The notes under the pieces: generated by a model
The model's database searches: none
The model's input: only the letters and a program-made list of their open reading frames with translations
What the model was told of the DNA's origin: nothing
Program-made: the position numbers and the translations under genes
Shown: piece after piece, positions 30,093 to 41,423 of the stretch
Numbering within the stretch: position 1 is the first letter of the stretch
Layout of the letters: each line of letters starts with the position of its first letter
Source of the DNA: Unio delphinus
Taxonomy: Eukaryota; Mollusca; Bivalvia; Unionida; Unionidae
Length of the DNA: 64,000 nt
NCBI GenBank assembly: GCA_029339505.1
Contig: JAQISU010000114.1
Location: forward strand, 3,522,001 to 3,586,000
Reading direction: 5' to 3'

Positions 30093-33000
30093 TGGCGATT
30101 CTTCGAAGCTGATTTATTCTTCGTACTCGTGATACAACGAGGTATATTAGATTTGACCACTCGATGAAATCAACTACGATCCTAACAGTAGTATCTTTGA
30201 TGGTTAATCCTTGTGATGAATGAATCCTCACCGCGTATTCTAGCATTCACGGAGTTTTATTAGCGCATAACGCGTCTTCTACTATGTTAATATTAACTTG
30301 TACAATATCATTAAAAACGAGTTCTTGTTGCTGAAATTCACCGGGAATATCAACTTCGATATTTTGTTATCGTTTACCGTCAGGTCGGTAGCACAATATA
30401 AACTTTTCTGTGGGGACTTTCTCTTTATGCTCATCAAAAATTTTTATCTGAAGACGATCTTGTATTTTTTTCTACTAGTGACAACAACATCTGTTGGTTT
30501 CCATATGTCCCAGAAATCATCAATGGAGGTTTCAGGAATCATCTTACGTATTATCTCACCCTGTATATGATCCGGGTGTAATCTTACTGCAGATTTCAAG
30601 AACATTAATTCCTCGTCGAGGGATCGATGATCCATGTTAAGCTCTTCGCAGTAATCAACGTTGTTTCTTAACCGATCATGAGGAGATTCTCCATTAAATG
30701 GTGGCGGTTGACCGTGTTTACCACACATGATCACAGCGGTGTTTTTAGTTAGTATCCAACCAAGAAATATTTTTAATATGTTCAACGATATTAAACATAT
30801 TTCATCCCAGATGATTATCCGAAGAATATATTTTGTTCCCATGCGATCAGAAGTCCATTCAGATCCATCCCATTTTAAAAAAAAACCTTGATACGTACTT
30901 GCGTTAACACCTCTAATTTTCATCTCGCGAGCAAGAAGATGAGTAGCTGTTAATACAATTATGTCAACGGATTTCCCAAAACAATCTATAACCCTTGTTG
31001 TTTTTCCACATCCTCCTGGACCGTTCAGATAAACGGTTTAGTATCTAGTTATCGGATCATACACACACGGTAACAGCAATCTATCATCGTTGATATCCTC
31101 GCGATAAATATCTTCGATGGGATCATCAATATCCCTATCGTAAAGATGTATCTGCTCGCGTTTTATTCTCCAGGTTCCCCAGTGTTCCGCCGTGTTAATA
31201 TATTCATTAACGTGATCACTATGTTTTACGTAGAAATAAAACGAATCAGTGGCGACTCCAACTGCGATTTCAGATACTTTATATAACATCGAGAACACGT
31301 TTATTAAGGCGTAACTAAGCACTGAAGATCTTAGGTGAGTAAACTGTGGTGATTCTCCGTCGTAGTATTCTACCACGGTTCCGAGTTTTTCTCCCGTGGA
31401 TAAATACGGCGTTGATGATGATATACAAATTTTTTTATTCGTTGTATCCTCGATGAAAAAATTTAACTCAGCGTCGTCGATTATCAATCGAGAAATTTTT
31501 CTTCCATGTTTTTTTTATCCACGCTGAGTAAATTTTCCGAATATTATTCTTGATAACACCTTATCGTTTGGTAGCTAAATATCCTTTTGCGATCGATATG
31601 ATATTATCGCCGAGGAAACCGTTAAATACGTTAATATCTTTTTATCTAGTATAAATCTTAATAGTGTTATCGGTGCCCATTTTTTCTCACTGAGATGCTT
31701 TCCACACCATAAATAAAATACCGGTTGAAGATTATCAGCGAATTTAAACGATGTTACCTTAACAAATCCGGTCAAATCAAAATCGGGTAAATATAATAGA
31801 TACTCTCGTCATTTCATGTGTGGGATGACCAAATCGTGTAAAATACTCATTACACTCTCCGTATCCGAGAAAACTCGCCGGATAGCACTATACGATATCC
31901 GCGCACTTCATATTTTTTTAATCGTACTTAGTATTCCATAATCCACCGTGTGTTGCCTCTACGCAACTTACCTTAACATCCTCGATGAAATCAACCCGGA
32001 TAGGTTTCCAGGAATTTTTCTTTCTAGCAAAATGCACCGCGACAGATGGTATCGTAAAACAGTTGTTAATAATTTCATCGGCGAGATTCTGATCACCCTT
32101 ATATCTGAACGCGAGATTATTCATCTGAGTTTGATGTTCTTCTGTTCTACATAAATCACCATTCGTCAAAAAGAATTGATCATACATTCCCGTTTCATCC
32201 TTGAATAACCATACTCCGACAGGATCGATTTTACTCATCTCGTGGATAACGTCAAATATATCTCCTCGATAATACTTTATTGTTCTCGAACACGGAAACG
32301 TCATCACAGAAATATTCTATGCGTGGCCGTTATGATCAAATATTTCGATGAGAGAACCATTATTCTTATACCGAGCTTCGAGTAAAAAATCTCCGGTACA
32401 CTTTTTCACGATGATCGGAAATCTTAATACGCGTTCCAGGTTGATAATATCATCGATGAACGTTTCTGTAGATTTAACAGACTCCGACAACGTTAATATT
32501 TTCTCCTCTCGATTTTAGTAAGCCCATTTGCACGTTTAATATTATTAAAATGATCTAAACCTCTTTCCGCGACAATATTGATGTGAAATACTTCGGCTTT
32601 CCGCGAAAACTTCATCGGGAGAAGTTTCTTAACATCGGGTTTTACTAGCTCGTATAATCCGTATACTAGAGTTGTCAACGGATACGCATTATGATAAATT
32701 ATTATCAATTCCGGTTAACATTCCCGTCTAAGATTTTTCCGTCAATACAGCATATTTCCCCGTCGAGGTTAATACACGTTCTCGATGATTAAACACCTTC
32801 CACGATTTTTCAGATTTTTTACCGTAAAGTTTACTATATTTTACTTGAATACAGTATCTAATATTTTTAAAATTGATAATCCATAATGTATCCTTGGCGC
32901 GGGAAACTGTCATTCAATACTTCAACATAGGAGTTAGAAACGTTGAAAATACGTACTTGTCGCCGTCGTTTCTAAACACATACTTGGCGCGTCTAATACT

Positions 33001-33102
33001 TTTTTTAATCGCGGATAGCTTCTTCGGAAATTTTATTTTGTTATCTAGGTCAAAACGTTTCTTCGTTCTAGCACTTATCTCAATCTCGGTAATCATACAC
33101 AT
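30085..33102 (-). pseudogene. Polymerase-helicase fusion, replication protein (left, includes 5' end)
   Basis: Reading from 33102, the N-terminal third has no motif I recognise. The middle has a palm-like AVGVATDSFYF, with TDS matching family B polymerase motif C, after a long helix. The C-terminal third is an SF1 Pif1/RecD-like helicase: GPGGCGKTT (Walker A), IIIWDEICL (motif II), MCGKHGQPPP (motif III) and IHSSQGLTI near the end. One in-frame TAA separates the polymerase and helicase parts, so they were probably one chain. Other breaks include TGA at 32914-32916, frameshifts near 32720, 32300 and 31500, and one after 30444. The palindrome boundary at 32439 cuts it, so the segment from 33102 to 32440 exists once only. 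Confidence 0.72.
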
Positions 33103-33154
33103 AAAGTTGTTATCAAGACAAAGGTTTATTTAAATAGAAAATATCTATTCATAT
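33103..33154. promoter_or_regulatory. Divergent promoter region in spacer
   Basis: 52 AT-rich bases, containing TTATTTAAATAG, separate the divergent starts of the polymerase-helicase gene and the Cys-rich gene. Promoter role inferred from geometry. Confidence 0.35.
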
Positions 33155-33469
33155 ATGAATAATTGTAATTGGCTACCTATCGGTGAATACATCAGATGTG
33201 GTAAATCGAGCCGAAAAGAGTTCTGCGGGAATCATATCCGAAATATCCGACGAGGAAGCTCGGGTCCGCAACCATGTGGTATTGGAGTACGGGGAAAAAA
33301 GAAATTGTGCGCGAGTTGCGGATTGAAAGGTTATACCGCGTTAAGATGGTATTATGAACTTCGTTATAAACCGTCGTTGTTACAGTCTCCTGTCGATTAT
33401 CTTAATCGAAAAAAAAACAATTTAGATAAAGGAAATTCTTATAAAACTATAGATGATGAATCAACGTGA
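33155..33469 (+). CDS. Cys-rich small protein, probable zinc binder
   Basis: An intact 104-residue frame with five cysteines in its N-terminal two thirds. Two lie in RCGKSSRKEFCGNH, one in PCG, and a CASCG knuckle follows a basic GKKK stretch. This suggests a zinc ribbon. The C-terminus is Lys/Asn-rich and hydrophilic. The gene is single copy and the only open frame here with an obvious metal-binding pattern. It overlaps the start of the HNH gene by 17 bases in another frame, which suggests translation coupling or compact viral coding. Family not identified. Confidence 0.6.
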   Translation: MNNCNWLPIGEYIRCGKSSRKEFCGNHIRNIRRGSSGPQPCGIGVRGKKKLCASCGLKGYTALRWYYELRYKPSLLQSPVDYLNRKKNNLDKGNSYKTIDDEST

Positions 33470-33896
33470 ATACGTATCTCATCCAATTAATGTTAACTAC
33501 GAAGCATCGCGAGATGGAACAGTTGGACATAAACAACAAAAGGTTTATTAGGTCGGGGGGTTAGCAATATGGGATATAAAAAGATTATGGTTAGAAACGG
33601 TAAACAACAAAAATTTCATTCATAGATTCATCGTTGAATGTTTCATCGCAGAGATTGGTAAAGGTCTCGTAGTAGATCATATTAATCGAGATAAACTCGA
33701 CCACCGCGTAGATAATTTACGAATATTTACTCAGCGTGAAAATTTATTAAATTCAGCTCCAAAAATTAAATCTCAACAACGAAGACCGGTAACGGCTTTC
33801 ATGAATAGTTTTATTATCGATTTTCCGTCGATATCCGCTGATAAATATTACGATATTAATCACGCATCCGTAAATAAAGTCGCGTCCGGTATATAA
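33453..33896 (+). pseudogene. HNH endonuclease, one in-frame stop
   Basis: The frame has a weakly conserved N-terminal part, then FIVECFIAEIGKG and the HNH core VVDHINRDK with DNLRIFTQRENLLNS. This is the arrangement of phage- and virus-borne homing-type HNH nucleases, which cut DNA to spread themselves. TAG at 33549-33551 interrupts it after 32 codons. The stretch just upstream of the core reads better in another frame, so a compensated frameshift is possible. It lies in the spacer and has no mirror copy. Confidence 0.8.
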
Positions 33897-34006
33897 TTGA
33901 CCGTGTAGTCGAAAAAAATTTATAACAAGGTATCATTTACCTTCGCGTGATTTTAAAAATCCGAAAATTGCAATTTAGATAAATATAAAATTGTTCTATA
34001 TTATAT

Positions 34007-34339
34007 ATGAACGATACAATTATATCAATGATAGCTAATCAGCTTGATGATATTCATAGCCGTGGAATGATTCATGATATCATAACTCGTGAGCAGTTAT
34101 ATGAAGAGTATGAACGATTAGAAAAGTCGCGGCGAAATGTCAAAGAAACTTCAATAGCAATCGATAGAAAATTTGATAATGAACTATTGATAGATGAACT
34201 TGAAACGTATATACAGGATCGTTATCAAGATTCATTATACCTCGAATGGCGAATTCATAAGAAACTTTTGACGAGATGTGAAATCCACATCGTTGAAAAT
34301 CGTGTATGTAAAATAAAATTCGTAAATTATGTCAGTTGA
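34007..34339 (+). CDS. Unrecognised 110-residue protein
   Basis: An intact frame starting MNDTIISMIANQ. It is charged and probably mostly helical, with Tyr/Glu-rich stretches (YEEYERLEKSRRN) that look coiled-coil-like. No signal or membrane segment. It is preceded by an AT-rich gap of about 110 bases and shares its N-terminal MND with the next frame. No family recognised. Confidence 0.5.
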   Translation: MNDTIISMIANQLDDIHSRGMIHDIITREQLYEEYERLEKSRRNVKETSIAIDRKFDNELLIDELETYIQDRYQDSLYLEWRIHKKLLTRCEIHIVENRVCKIKFVNYVS

Positions 34340-34433
34340 TTAAACACATAAATATAAACCCAGCTATTGATTACGCGACATCAATCATTGATACATTTAA
34401 ATAAAATATAATTAGAAAAAGTATTATACTTAT

Positions 34434-34652
34434 ATGAACGACGAAAATGTTACACGGTTAAAATCAGAACTCGACCGCGTACGACATCTTCATAACAGCG
34501 ATAGATTTACTAGCGATTATCATAACAACGAATATCAAAAAATAGTATCTGCGCGACGATTAGGTTTTCGCATCTATCGGTCAGAGTACCGTATCATGGA
34601 GATTCTTTCTCGGGAGTGTAATCACATTGTTTATAAAAATCTCAGCGAGTAG
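34434..34652 (+). CDS. Unrecognised 72-residue protein
   Basis: An intact frame starting MNDENVTRLKSELDRV, a short heptad-like helix, then an Arg/Tyr-rich middle. Its length and charge pattern resemble the neighbour at 34007-34339, but no clear homology is visible. The function is unknown. Confidence 0.45.
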   Translation: MNDENVTRLKSELDRVRHLHNSDRFTSDYHNNEYQKIVSARRLGFRIYRSEYRIMEILSRECNHIVYKNLSE

Positions 34653-34670
34653 TTTATTACCGTATCAACG

Positions 34671-34856
34671 ATGATAAAACAATTTTTAAAATCCATCAGG
34701 TATGTATTTAATGAGGAAGCGCTAATAGAATTAGCAGCAAAGGAGTACGATGCCAAGTATTTGGAAACTGTTAACAATTACTCCGCGATTTCTTCGCGAT
34801 GCTTCCTATTTTTGCTAATTCGATATCATTTTCATAATCAGATTTTTCCATACTAA
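34671..34856 (+). CDS. Possible small protein, low support
   Basis: A 61-codon frame opening 18 bases after the previous stop. It begins MIKQFLKSIRYVFNEEALIE and turns hydrophobic at its end. The opposite strand also has an open stretch, so coding is uncertain. Confidence 0.28.
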   Translation: MIKQFLKSIRYVFNEEALIELAAKEYDAKYLETVNNYSAISSRCFLFLLIRYHFHNQIFPY

Positions 34857-34971
34857 TCTTTTTCAATATTCGTTTCTTTTACCGCCATTAAAGTCTTATA
34901 ATCGATCTTTAAAATATATCTTTGTACGATCAGTTGTTTGATAACCGCGATACCATTTTCTTTATACGAGG

Positions 34972-35205
34972 TCAACTTCGCGATATCTCTTGTTGTTGCT
35001 GCGCGATAACCGCTCTTTCCTCGTCAGATTTCTTCGTGAGATCTTCCATGACGGTTCTGAGTTTATTTTGCTGTTCAGTCAACTCCGCGATCTTCTCACG
35101 GAGTTTAGAACTCTCTTCACGGAGTTCTCGCTGCATCTCAAGCTGATGTTTTTATTGCGGCGCGGTATTCATTAGCGGTTCTTTTCTTTTTGTAGCAGCG
35201 GACAT
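34972..35205 (-). pseudogene. Coiled-coil protein remnant
   Basis: On the minus strand an ATG at 35205 opens 17 codons to a TAA at 35154-35152. A 59-codon frame then continues with strong heptads such as LREKIAELTEQQNK and a Glu/Gln-rich end. The in-frame stop makes this a probable pseudogene. The plus-strand frames here are shadows. Confidence 0.5.
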
Positions 35206-35380
35206 CGGCTCCTTAGACCATATCTTATATAACCGTGATAACCCGATTTTGTATTAACTCTTCGCAACGATAATATGTTTTTTTTCATCGTCGGCGGTAA
35301 GGTAGGTTGGCGCTCTCATATATTTCTACGCGACAACAAAATGATACTCGGAAATCGTGATTGAAAATCGTGATCGGAAA
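35206..35380. other. Intergenic with short inverted and direct repeats
   Basis: ATCGTGAT occurs twice before the inverse ATCACGA near 35350-35385, and ACTCGGAAAT recurs at 35346 and 35404. A hairpin between converging or adjacent genes is possible. Confidence 0.4.
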
Positions 35381-35731
35381 TCACGACAATAAAAAAGTAA
35401 TACTCGGAAATAGTACTCGATAATGATAACATTCAGTGATTTTTTTTCTTACTCGGTTTCCGTCGTTTCCGCGTTTAGTATCTGTTTGAGACGATCCACG
35501 GTCATTACACGAGTGAACGTAATTCATGATCTGATCACAACCACAACTGATCATCGCTATAGAATCGTGTTGAAGCCGTCTCAGTTGATGATCCGTCAGT
35601 AGAAAATCTTCATCACCGAATCTATCAACGTAGAACTCGAAGTTACCCACGATGGTTTCCGAGAACAATTTCCTAATAGCTTCCTCGAGTTTATCCTTGT
35701 CGTACATGAAGATCTTCGCGTGAGTGTACAT
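35381..35731 (-). CDS. Unrecognised 116-residue protein
   Basis: An intact frame starting MYTHAKIFMYDKDKLEEAIR. The middle is mixed hydrophilic with three Cys (SCGC and later SC), and the C-terminus turns basic then hydrophobic, which may be a frameshifted tail. Single copy in the spacer. No family recognised. Confidence 0.45.
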   Translation of the reverse strand: MYTHAKIFMYDKDKLEEAIRKLFSETIVGNFEFYVDRFGDEDFLLTDHQLRRLQHDSIAMISCGCDQIMNYVHSCNDRGSSQTDTKRGNDGNRVRKKITECYHYRVLFPSITFLLS

Positions 35732-35783
35732 ATTATATTATTTATTATTTAATTTATATTTTACGACGAAAATCCTTTAGATT

Positions 35784-36621
35784 TTACGACTTTACATCCA
35801 GGGTAATCTTCAACTGCTCTCCTGACAAATCGATCAAATTAAAATCTTGGTCGACTAATCTAAACTTTATTCTCGATTTGAAGTTTGTGTCTAGGTATAC
35901 TAAATTATCTGGACGCTGAACGATTAAACCTCCGTGGTAATTTCAAGAGTAAATGTGTATAGGATATAACCTTGATTAGCTTTATTCGATGATGATAAAT
36001 CAACGGTATAACTAATCAGTATGATATCACAAATAAGATGTACCGCGATAGTTCCCTTGATATCAGCATTACCCGGTGCTATATGTCTACCCGTTCCGTC
36101 AACAGCGTTATTATACCTGAGAATATCAATCTCGGGAATTGTTGTAAACCAACTCTCGTGAATCTTAGAAAAAAAACCTCATTGATGAGATTATTAAACA
36201 TTTTCTTCAACGATAGGACGCTATATCCTAGAAATTTATAACCGGGTAATGTAGCCTCCGTTAATGAAAATATTATTAAAAAGTCTTGTTTGTTAGGACA
36301 TTTATCATCGATGATCACCTTGAGCAATCTCGCGTTGAGATAATCCATATCAGAGATAATTTGATTTAGCACCTTAATCCGGTTAATAATCTTATCACGT
36401 TGCGCAGTTATATCGAGGAGGTAATCCTGAAAATATTGTCGTAGTTGCTGTAAATTTGTTGGATACGTTCTAATGATGATATCACATTTTCTCGATAAAT
36501 TATCGTTTAGTGTAATAAACCAGCCTTCGTGATTATTCCAGGAAAAATTCCATACTATAGCACCGTATGTCAAATACTCATAACTTTGTTCATTAGTATA
36601 AACGTTATAACGCTCCGTCAT
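35784..36621 (-). pseudogene. Possible structural protein, paralogue C
   Basis: The first 180 codons are open and include LQQLRQYFQDYLLDI, a helical region and FSLTEATLPGYKF. After a frameshift the frame continues with GYILYTFT and ends in FRLVDQDFNLIDLSGE before TAA at 35786-35784. It is the most complete member of the A/B/C family and lies directly downstream of B. Function unproven; a capsid role is a guess based on its company. Confidence 0.5.
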
Positions 36622-36642
36622 ATCCGCAGCTGTTTTTAACGC

Positions 36643-37334
36643 TTAAAAAAATCCATCATCGGGATAATTTAAATCGATTTCATGGACGGGTTTTTCATCG
36701 GTGATATAATGGTCGATGAGAGTTTCTTTTATCACGGGATTTATCTTTCCCCAGCTAGCATGAATCACAGGAAAATTCTCATCGATGAGATCGTTAAGCG
36801 ATTTTTTTAATTCGCAATACCCTTGAAATTTATAACTGGGAAATGTAGCCTCCGTTAATGAAACTTTTGTTAAACACTTTAGTTTGTTAACACCGCTATC
36901 ATTGATGATTACCTTAAGTAATCTCACATTGAGAAAATTAATATCGGAGATAATATAATTTAACAACTCAACCTGTTTAATAATCTTATCACGTGGCGCT
37001 TTAATATCGATGAGATAATCTTGAACGTATTGTCGTAATTGCTGTAAATTTGTTTCATACGCGTTATTAATATTATTAAAAGCATTATACGAATTTTTCA
37101 TCGTGATAATAAATCCTCCTTGTTGACGCGGCAATTTATAATCCCATAATACATCACCGTAAGTTTTATTCTCGTAGCTGTTTGGATCATCGTAAACGGT
37201 ATATTTTTCAATAAGATTCGTAAGATTTGTAACGCGTGTAAATACCCAAAATAATTTAAATAATCATCGTTAGATGATTGAACGGTTGTAACAAAATCAG
37301 ATTTTTTAGGTTTTGGTAGCCCTTGTAAGATCAA
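36643..37334 (-). pseudogene. Possible structural protein, paralogue B
   Basis: The open part at 36643-37134 aligns with C and A through LQQLRQYVQDYLID, the KIIKQ helix and VSLTEATFPSYKF. It stops after DDGFF, short of the C-terminal strand kept by A and C. The N-terminal part up to 37334 is in another frame. B and C are tandem duplicates with a 21-bp gap. Confidence 0.5.
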
Positions 37335-37339
37335 TCATC

Positions 37340-37632
37340 GACGGGTTTTTTTTCTGGCCATCCTAATACTGTTCTAATCGAACTGTTATATATATCAACG
37401 GCGTACTCAGGGAAATTTATATTGATTGCTGTTGATAATGTGTGTATGTGTCCGGTAATTTCAATGGGATATTTTTCAACTTCAACGATTTTTTTCCGGT
37501 TATTACTGATATTTGGTGTTTAGTTTTATTACCGATATCTTGAATCTCATAAATTTCCTTGTGAAGATATATTGTTTTCCAATCAAGTGTTCCATCTTGT
37601 TGTATTCTTATACGCGAATACAAAACTTCAAG
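37340..37632 (-). pseudogene. Truncated coding fragment at the palindrome junction
   Basis: A frame starts at 37623, nine bases from the junction, and runs 68 codons (MYSRIRIQQDGTLDWKT). It may continue, after a break, into FPEYAVDIYNSS towards paralogue B. The gene was probably longer and lost its 5' part when the right arm was joined. Confidence 0.4.
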
Positions 37633-39987
37633 CTGGAACGCGTATTAAGATTTCCGATCATCGTGAAAAAGTGTACCGGAGATTTTTTAATCGAAGCTCG
37701 GTATAAGAATAATGGTTCTCTCATCGAAATATTTGATCATAACGGCCACGCATAGAATATTTCTGTGATGACGTTTCCGTGTTCGAGAACAATAAAGTAT
37801 TATCGAGGAGATATATTTGACGTTATCCACGAGATGAGTAAAATCGATCCTGTCGGAGTATGGTTATTCAAGGATGAAACGGGAATGTATGATCAATTCT
37901 TTTTGACGAATGGTGATTTATGTAGAACAGAAGAACATCAAACTCAGATGAATAATCTCGCGTTCAGATATAAGGGTGATCAGAATCTCGCCGATGAAAT
38001 TATTAACAACTGTTTTACGATACCATCTGTCGCGGTGCATTTTGCTAGAAAGAAAAATTCCTGGAAACCTATCCGGGTTGATTTCATCGAGGATGTTAAG
38101 GTAAGTTGCGTAGAGGCAACACACGGTGGATTATGGAATACTAAGTACGATTAAAAAAATATGAAGTGCGCGGATATCGTATAGTGCTATCCGGCGAGTT
38201 TTCTTGGATACGGAGAGTGTAATGAGTATTTTACACGATTTGGTCATCCCACACATGAAATGACGAGAGTATCTATTATATTTACCCGATTTTGATTTAA
38301 CCGGATTTGTTAAGGTAGCATCGTTTAAATTCGCTGATAATCTTCAACCGGTATTTTATTTATGGTGTGGAAAGCATCTCAGTGAGAAAAAATGGGCACC
38401 GATAACACTATTAAGATTTATACTAGATAAAAAGATATTAACGTATTTAACGGTTTCCTCGGCGATAATATCATATCGATCGCAAAAGGATATTTAGCTA
38501 CCAAACGATAAGGTGTTATCAAGAATAATATTCGGAAAATTTACTCAGCGTGGATAAAAAAAACATGGAAGAAAAATTTCTCGATTGATAATCGACGACG
38601 CTGAGTTAAATTTTTTCATCGAGGATACAACGAATAAAAAAATTTGTATATCATCATCAACGCCGTATTTATCCACGGGAGAAAAACTCGGAACCGTGGT
38701 AGAATACTACGACGGAGAATCACCACAGTTTACTCACCTAAGATCTTCAGTGCTTAGTTACGCCTTAATAAACGTGTTCTCGATGTTATATAAAGTATCT
38801 GAAATCGCAGTTGGAGTCGCCACTGATTCGTTTTATTTCTACGTAAAACATAGTGATCACGTTAATGAATATATTAACACGGCGGAACACTGGGGAACCT
38901 GGAGAATAAAACGCGAGCAGATACATCTTTACGATAGGGATATTGATGATCCCATCGAAGATATTTATCGCGAGGATATCAACGATGATAGATTGCTGTT
39001 ACCGTGTGTGTATGATCCGATAACTAGATACTAAACCGTTTATCTGAACGGTCCAGGAGGATGTGGAAAAACAACAAGGGTTATAGATTGTTTTGGGAAA
39101 TCCGTTGACATAATTGTATTAACAGCTACTCATCTTCTTGCTCACGAGATGAAAATTAGAGGTGTTAACGCAAGTACGTATCAAGGTTTTTTTTTAAAAT
39201 GGGATGGATCTGAATGGACTTCTGATCGCATGGGAACAAAATATATTCTTCGGATAATCATCTGGGATGAAATATGTTTAATATCGTTGAACATATTAAA
39301 AATATTTCTTGGTTGGATACTAACTAAAAACACCGCTGTGATCATGTGTGGTAAACACGGTCAACCGCCACCATTTAATGGAGAATCTCCTCATGATCGG
39401 TTAAGAAACAACGTTGATTACTGCGAAGAGCTTAACATGGATCATCGATCCCTCGACGAGGAATTAATGTTCTTGAAATCTGCAGTAAGATTACACCCGG
39501 ATCATATACAGGGTGAGATAATACGTAAGATGATTCCTGAAACCTCCATTGATGATTTCTGGGACATATGGAAACCAACAGATGTTGTTGTCACTAGTAG
39601 AAAAAAATACAAGATCGTCTTCAGATAAAAATTTTTGATGAGCATAAAGAGAAAGTCCCCACAGAAAAGTTTATATTGTGCTACCGACCTGACGGTAAAC
39701 GATAACAAAATATCGAAGTTGATATTCCCGGTGAATTTCAGCAACAAGAACTCGTTTTTAATGATATTGTACAAGTTAATATTAACATAGTAGAAGACGC
39801 GTTATGCGCTAATAAAACTCCGTGAATGCTAGAATACGCGGTGAGGATTCATTCATCACAAGGATTAACCATCAAAGATACTACTGTTAGGATCGTAGTT
39901 GATTTCATCGAGTGGTCAAATCTAATATACCTCGTTGTATCACGAGTACGAAGAATAAATCAGCTTCGAAGAATCGCCATTATTTAA
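37633..39987 (+). pseudogene. Polymerase-helicase fusion, 5'-truncated (right)
   Basis: Mirror of 30085-32439 with the same internal stops and frameshifts, among them the TAA between the TDS palm motif and the helicase Walker A. It lacks the first 660 or so bases of the left gene, which lie in the spacer. Confidence 0.75.
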
Positions 39988-40901
39988 GATTATTCGGTGG
40001 TAACTTAGTATCATCCGGGATTATTTGTAATTGTTTACGGGTGAAACTTCGCTGTGGCGCGGTTGGATCGAGTTTATAACGCGATTCTCTATTATTAGAT
40101 GACACTGTAGAATATATTTTATCCGTAGTTACGCTCCATATAGGATCAGTTGATCTTGTAGTACCTTTTTCGACTTCTCCGGGTTCATATAAATATCTCA
40201 CCGTGACATTGCTAGGTAGGATTTGAGACGTACATTCTTTTATTTTTAAATCTGATATATTTCTTTTGTTATCGCGATAGCTGGTTTCATATTTATGAAT
40301 CTAGAAGCCTCAATGTTGATCGATACGATCACTTCCGGCAATCGTTTTACCCATTCATGAGATCGCCCATCATCGATAAATTATTTCGCGTATTGATAAT
40401 GAAATAGTTTATCTCCAAGAGTTCTGTTAAACCGTCGTATCTTAGTACGTTGCTGCTTCATTACCGACGACACCTCACCTTAAAATTCCTTGCCGGAATC
40501 AACCTGAAGAAGATTTGGCCATCGTAGAGGACATCGATGATAAATCTTTTTAAACGCGGAGGCAACTTCCGAAGATGATTTCGTTGATAACTAATCGGCA
40601 CCTTTATATCTACGCGCGACATCAACGACGGTTAACGCGTATTTGTAAACGCGTTTATTAACGGTATCATGCGATACGATAGAAATAATATATCAGCTTG
40701 ATGAACTTCTTTAGGAGTATTAACATCAAATGATACGTATTGAATCTTTTTTATCGGACGCGGTAGATAAATCTGCCATATAGCTTGTTTAGCTAACCAA
40801 TCCGGGGCCACTTCACGTGTTACCTTTGCGGCACTGGCGAGTTTATCAATGGCGGATTTTCCCATGTAATATCCGGTCGGAGAATAATAAATCTTTTCCA
40901 T
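39980..40901 (-). pseudogene. rve-family integrase (right)
   Basis: Mirror of 29171-30092, with the same frameshifts and stops. Confidence 0.8.
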
Positions 40902-40902
40902 G

Positions 40903-41402
40903 TTATACACCTAAACCAGCGACCAATTTTCCTTTCATGTCTGTTTTTATTAACCACGATGCTAAGTTTTCCTTAAACAATTTATCGGGAATAGAATTCA
41001 ACGCGTGGATTAATTTTACATAAGCGAGATGTCGTTGTTGAAGATCATTACTACGATAAGCTATATCGTGAACACGACAAGCTTCATCGAGAGCATTTAT
41101 TGGATATTCACCCGGACGAGGATTATCCTGATCGTCGAGTCTAATATCTAATCGTGTTCTGGGTCCACAATAATTATATCCCGGAAGATGCTTTTCTCCT
41201 TGATTCTTTGCACATGGCGCCCCTGGAAGTTTCGTTAATCCGGAGGTGATATCACCGCCTCTTTTTTTTCACAAATCTAATTTTTTTTTTATACCGCACT
41301 GCTCACACTTGATAGGGCCGCCTCCCTATTATATTTTGTGGTAATAAATGTTAGATCAATTGTTGGAGGTTTAGTTTTACATTTCACACAATATAAATCC
41401 AT
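40903..41402 (-). pseudogene. Zinc-ribbon plus PLA2-like protein, copy 2 (right)
   Basis: Mirror of 28670-29169; catalytic CRVHDIAY retained, ribbon frameshifted as on the left. Confidence 0.78.
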
Positions 41403-41423
41403 AATATTAGTAAGTTATATCTA

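Larger units (their letters stand above)
32440..37632. other. Single-copy spacer of the palindrome
   Basis: These 5193 bases have no mirror partner. They hold only viral-like element sequence: the 5' part of the polymerase-helicase gene, a Cys-rich small gene, an HNH endonuclease, several unrecognised small genes, a coiled-coil remnant and two paralogues of the gene at 26916-27759. No host exon was seen in the spacer. Confidence 0.93.
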
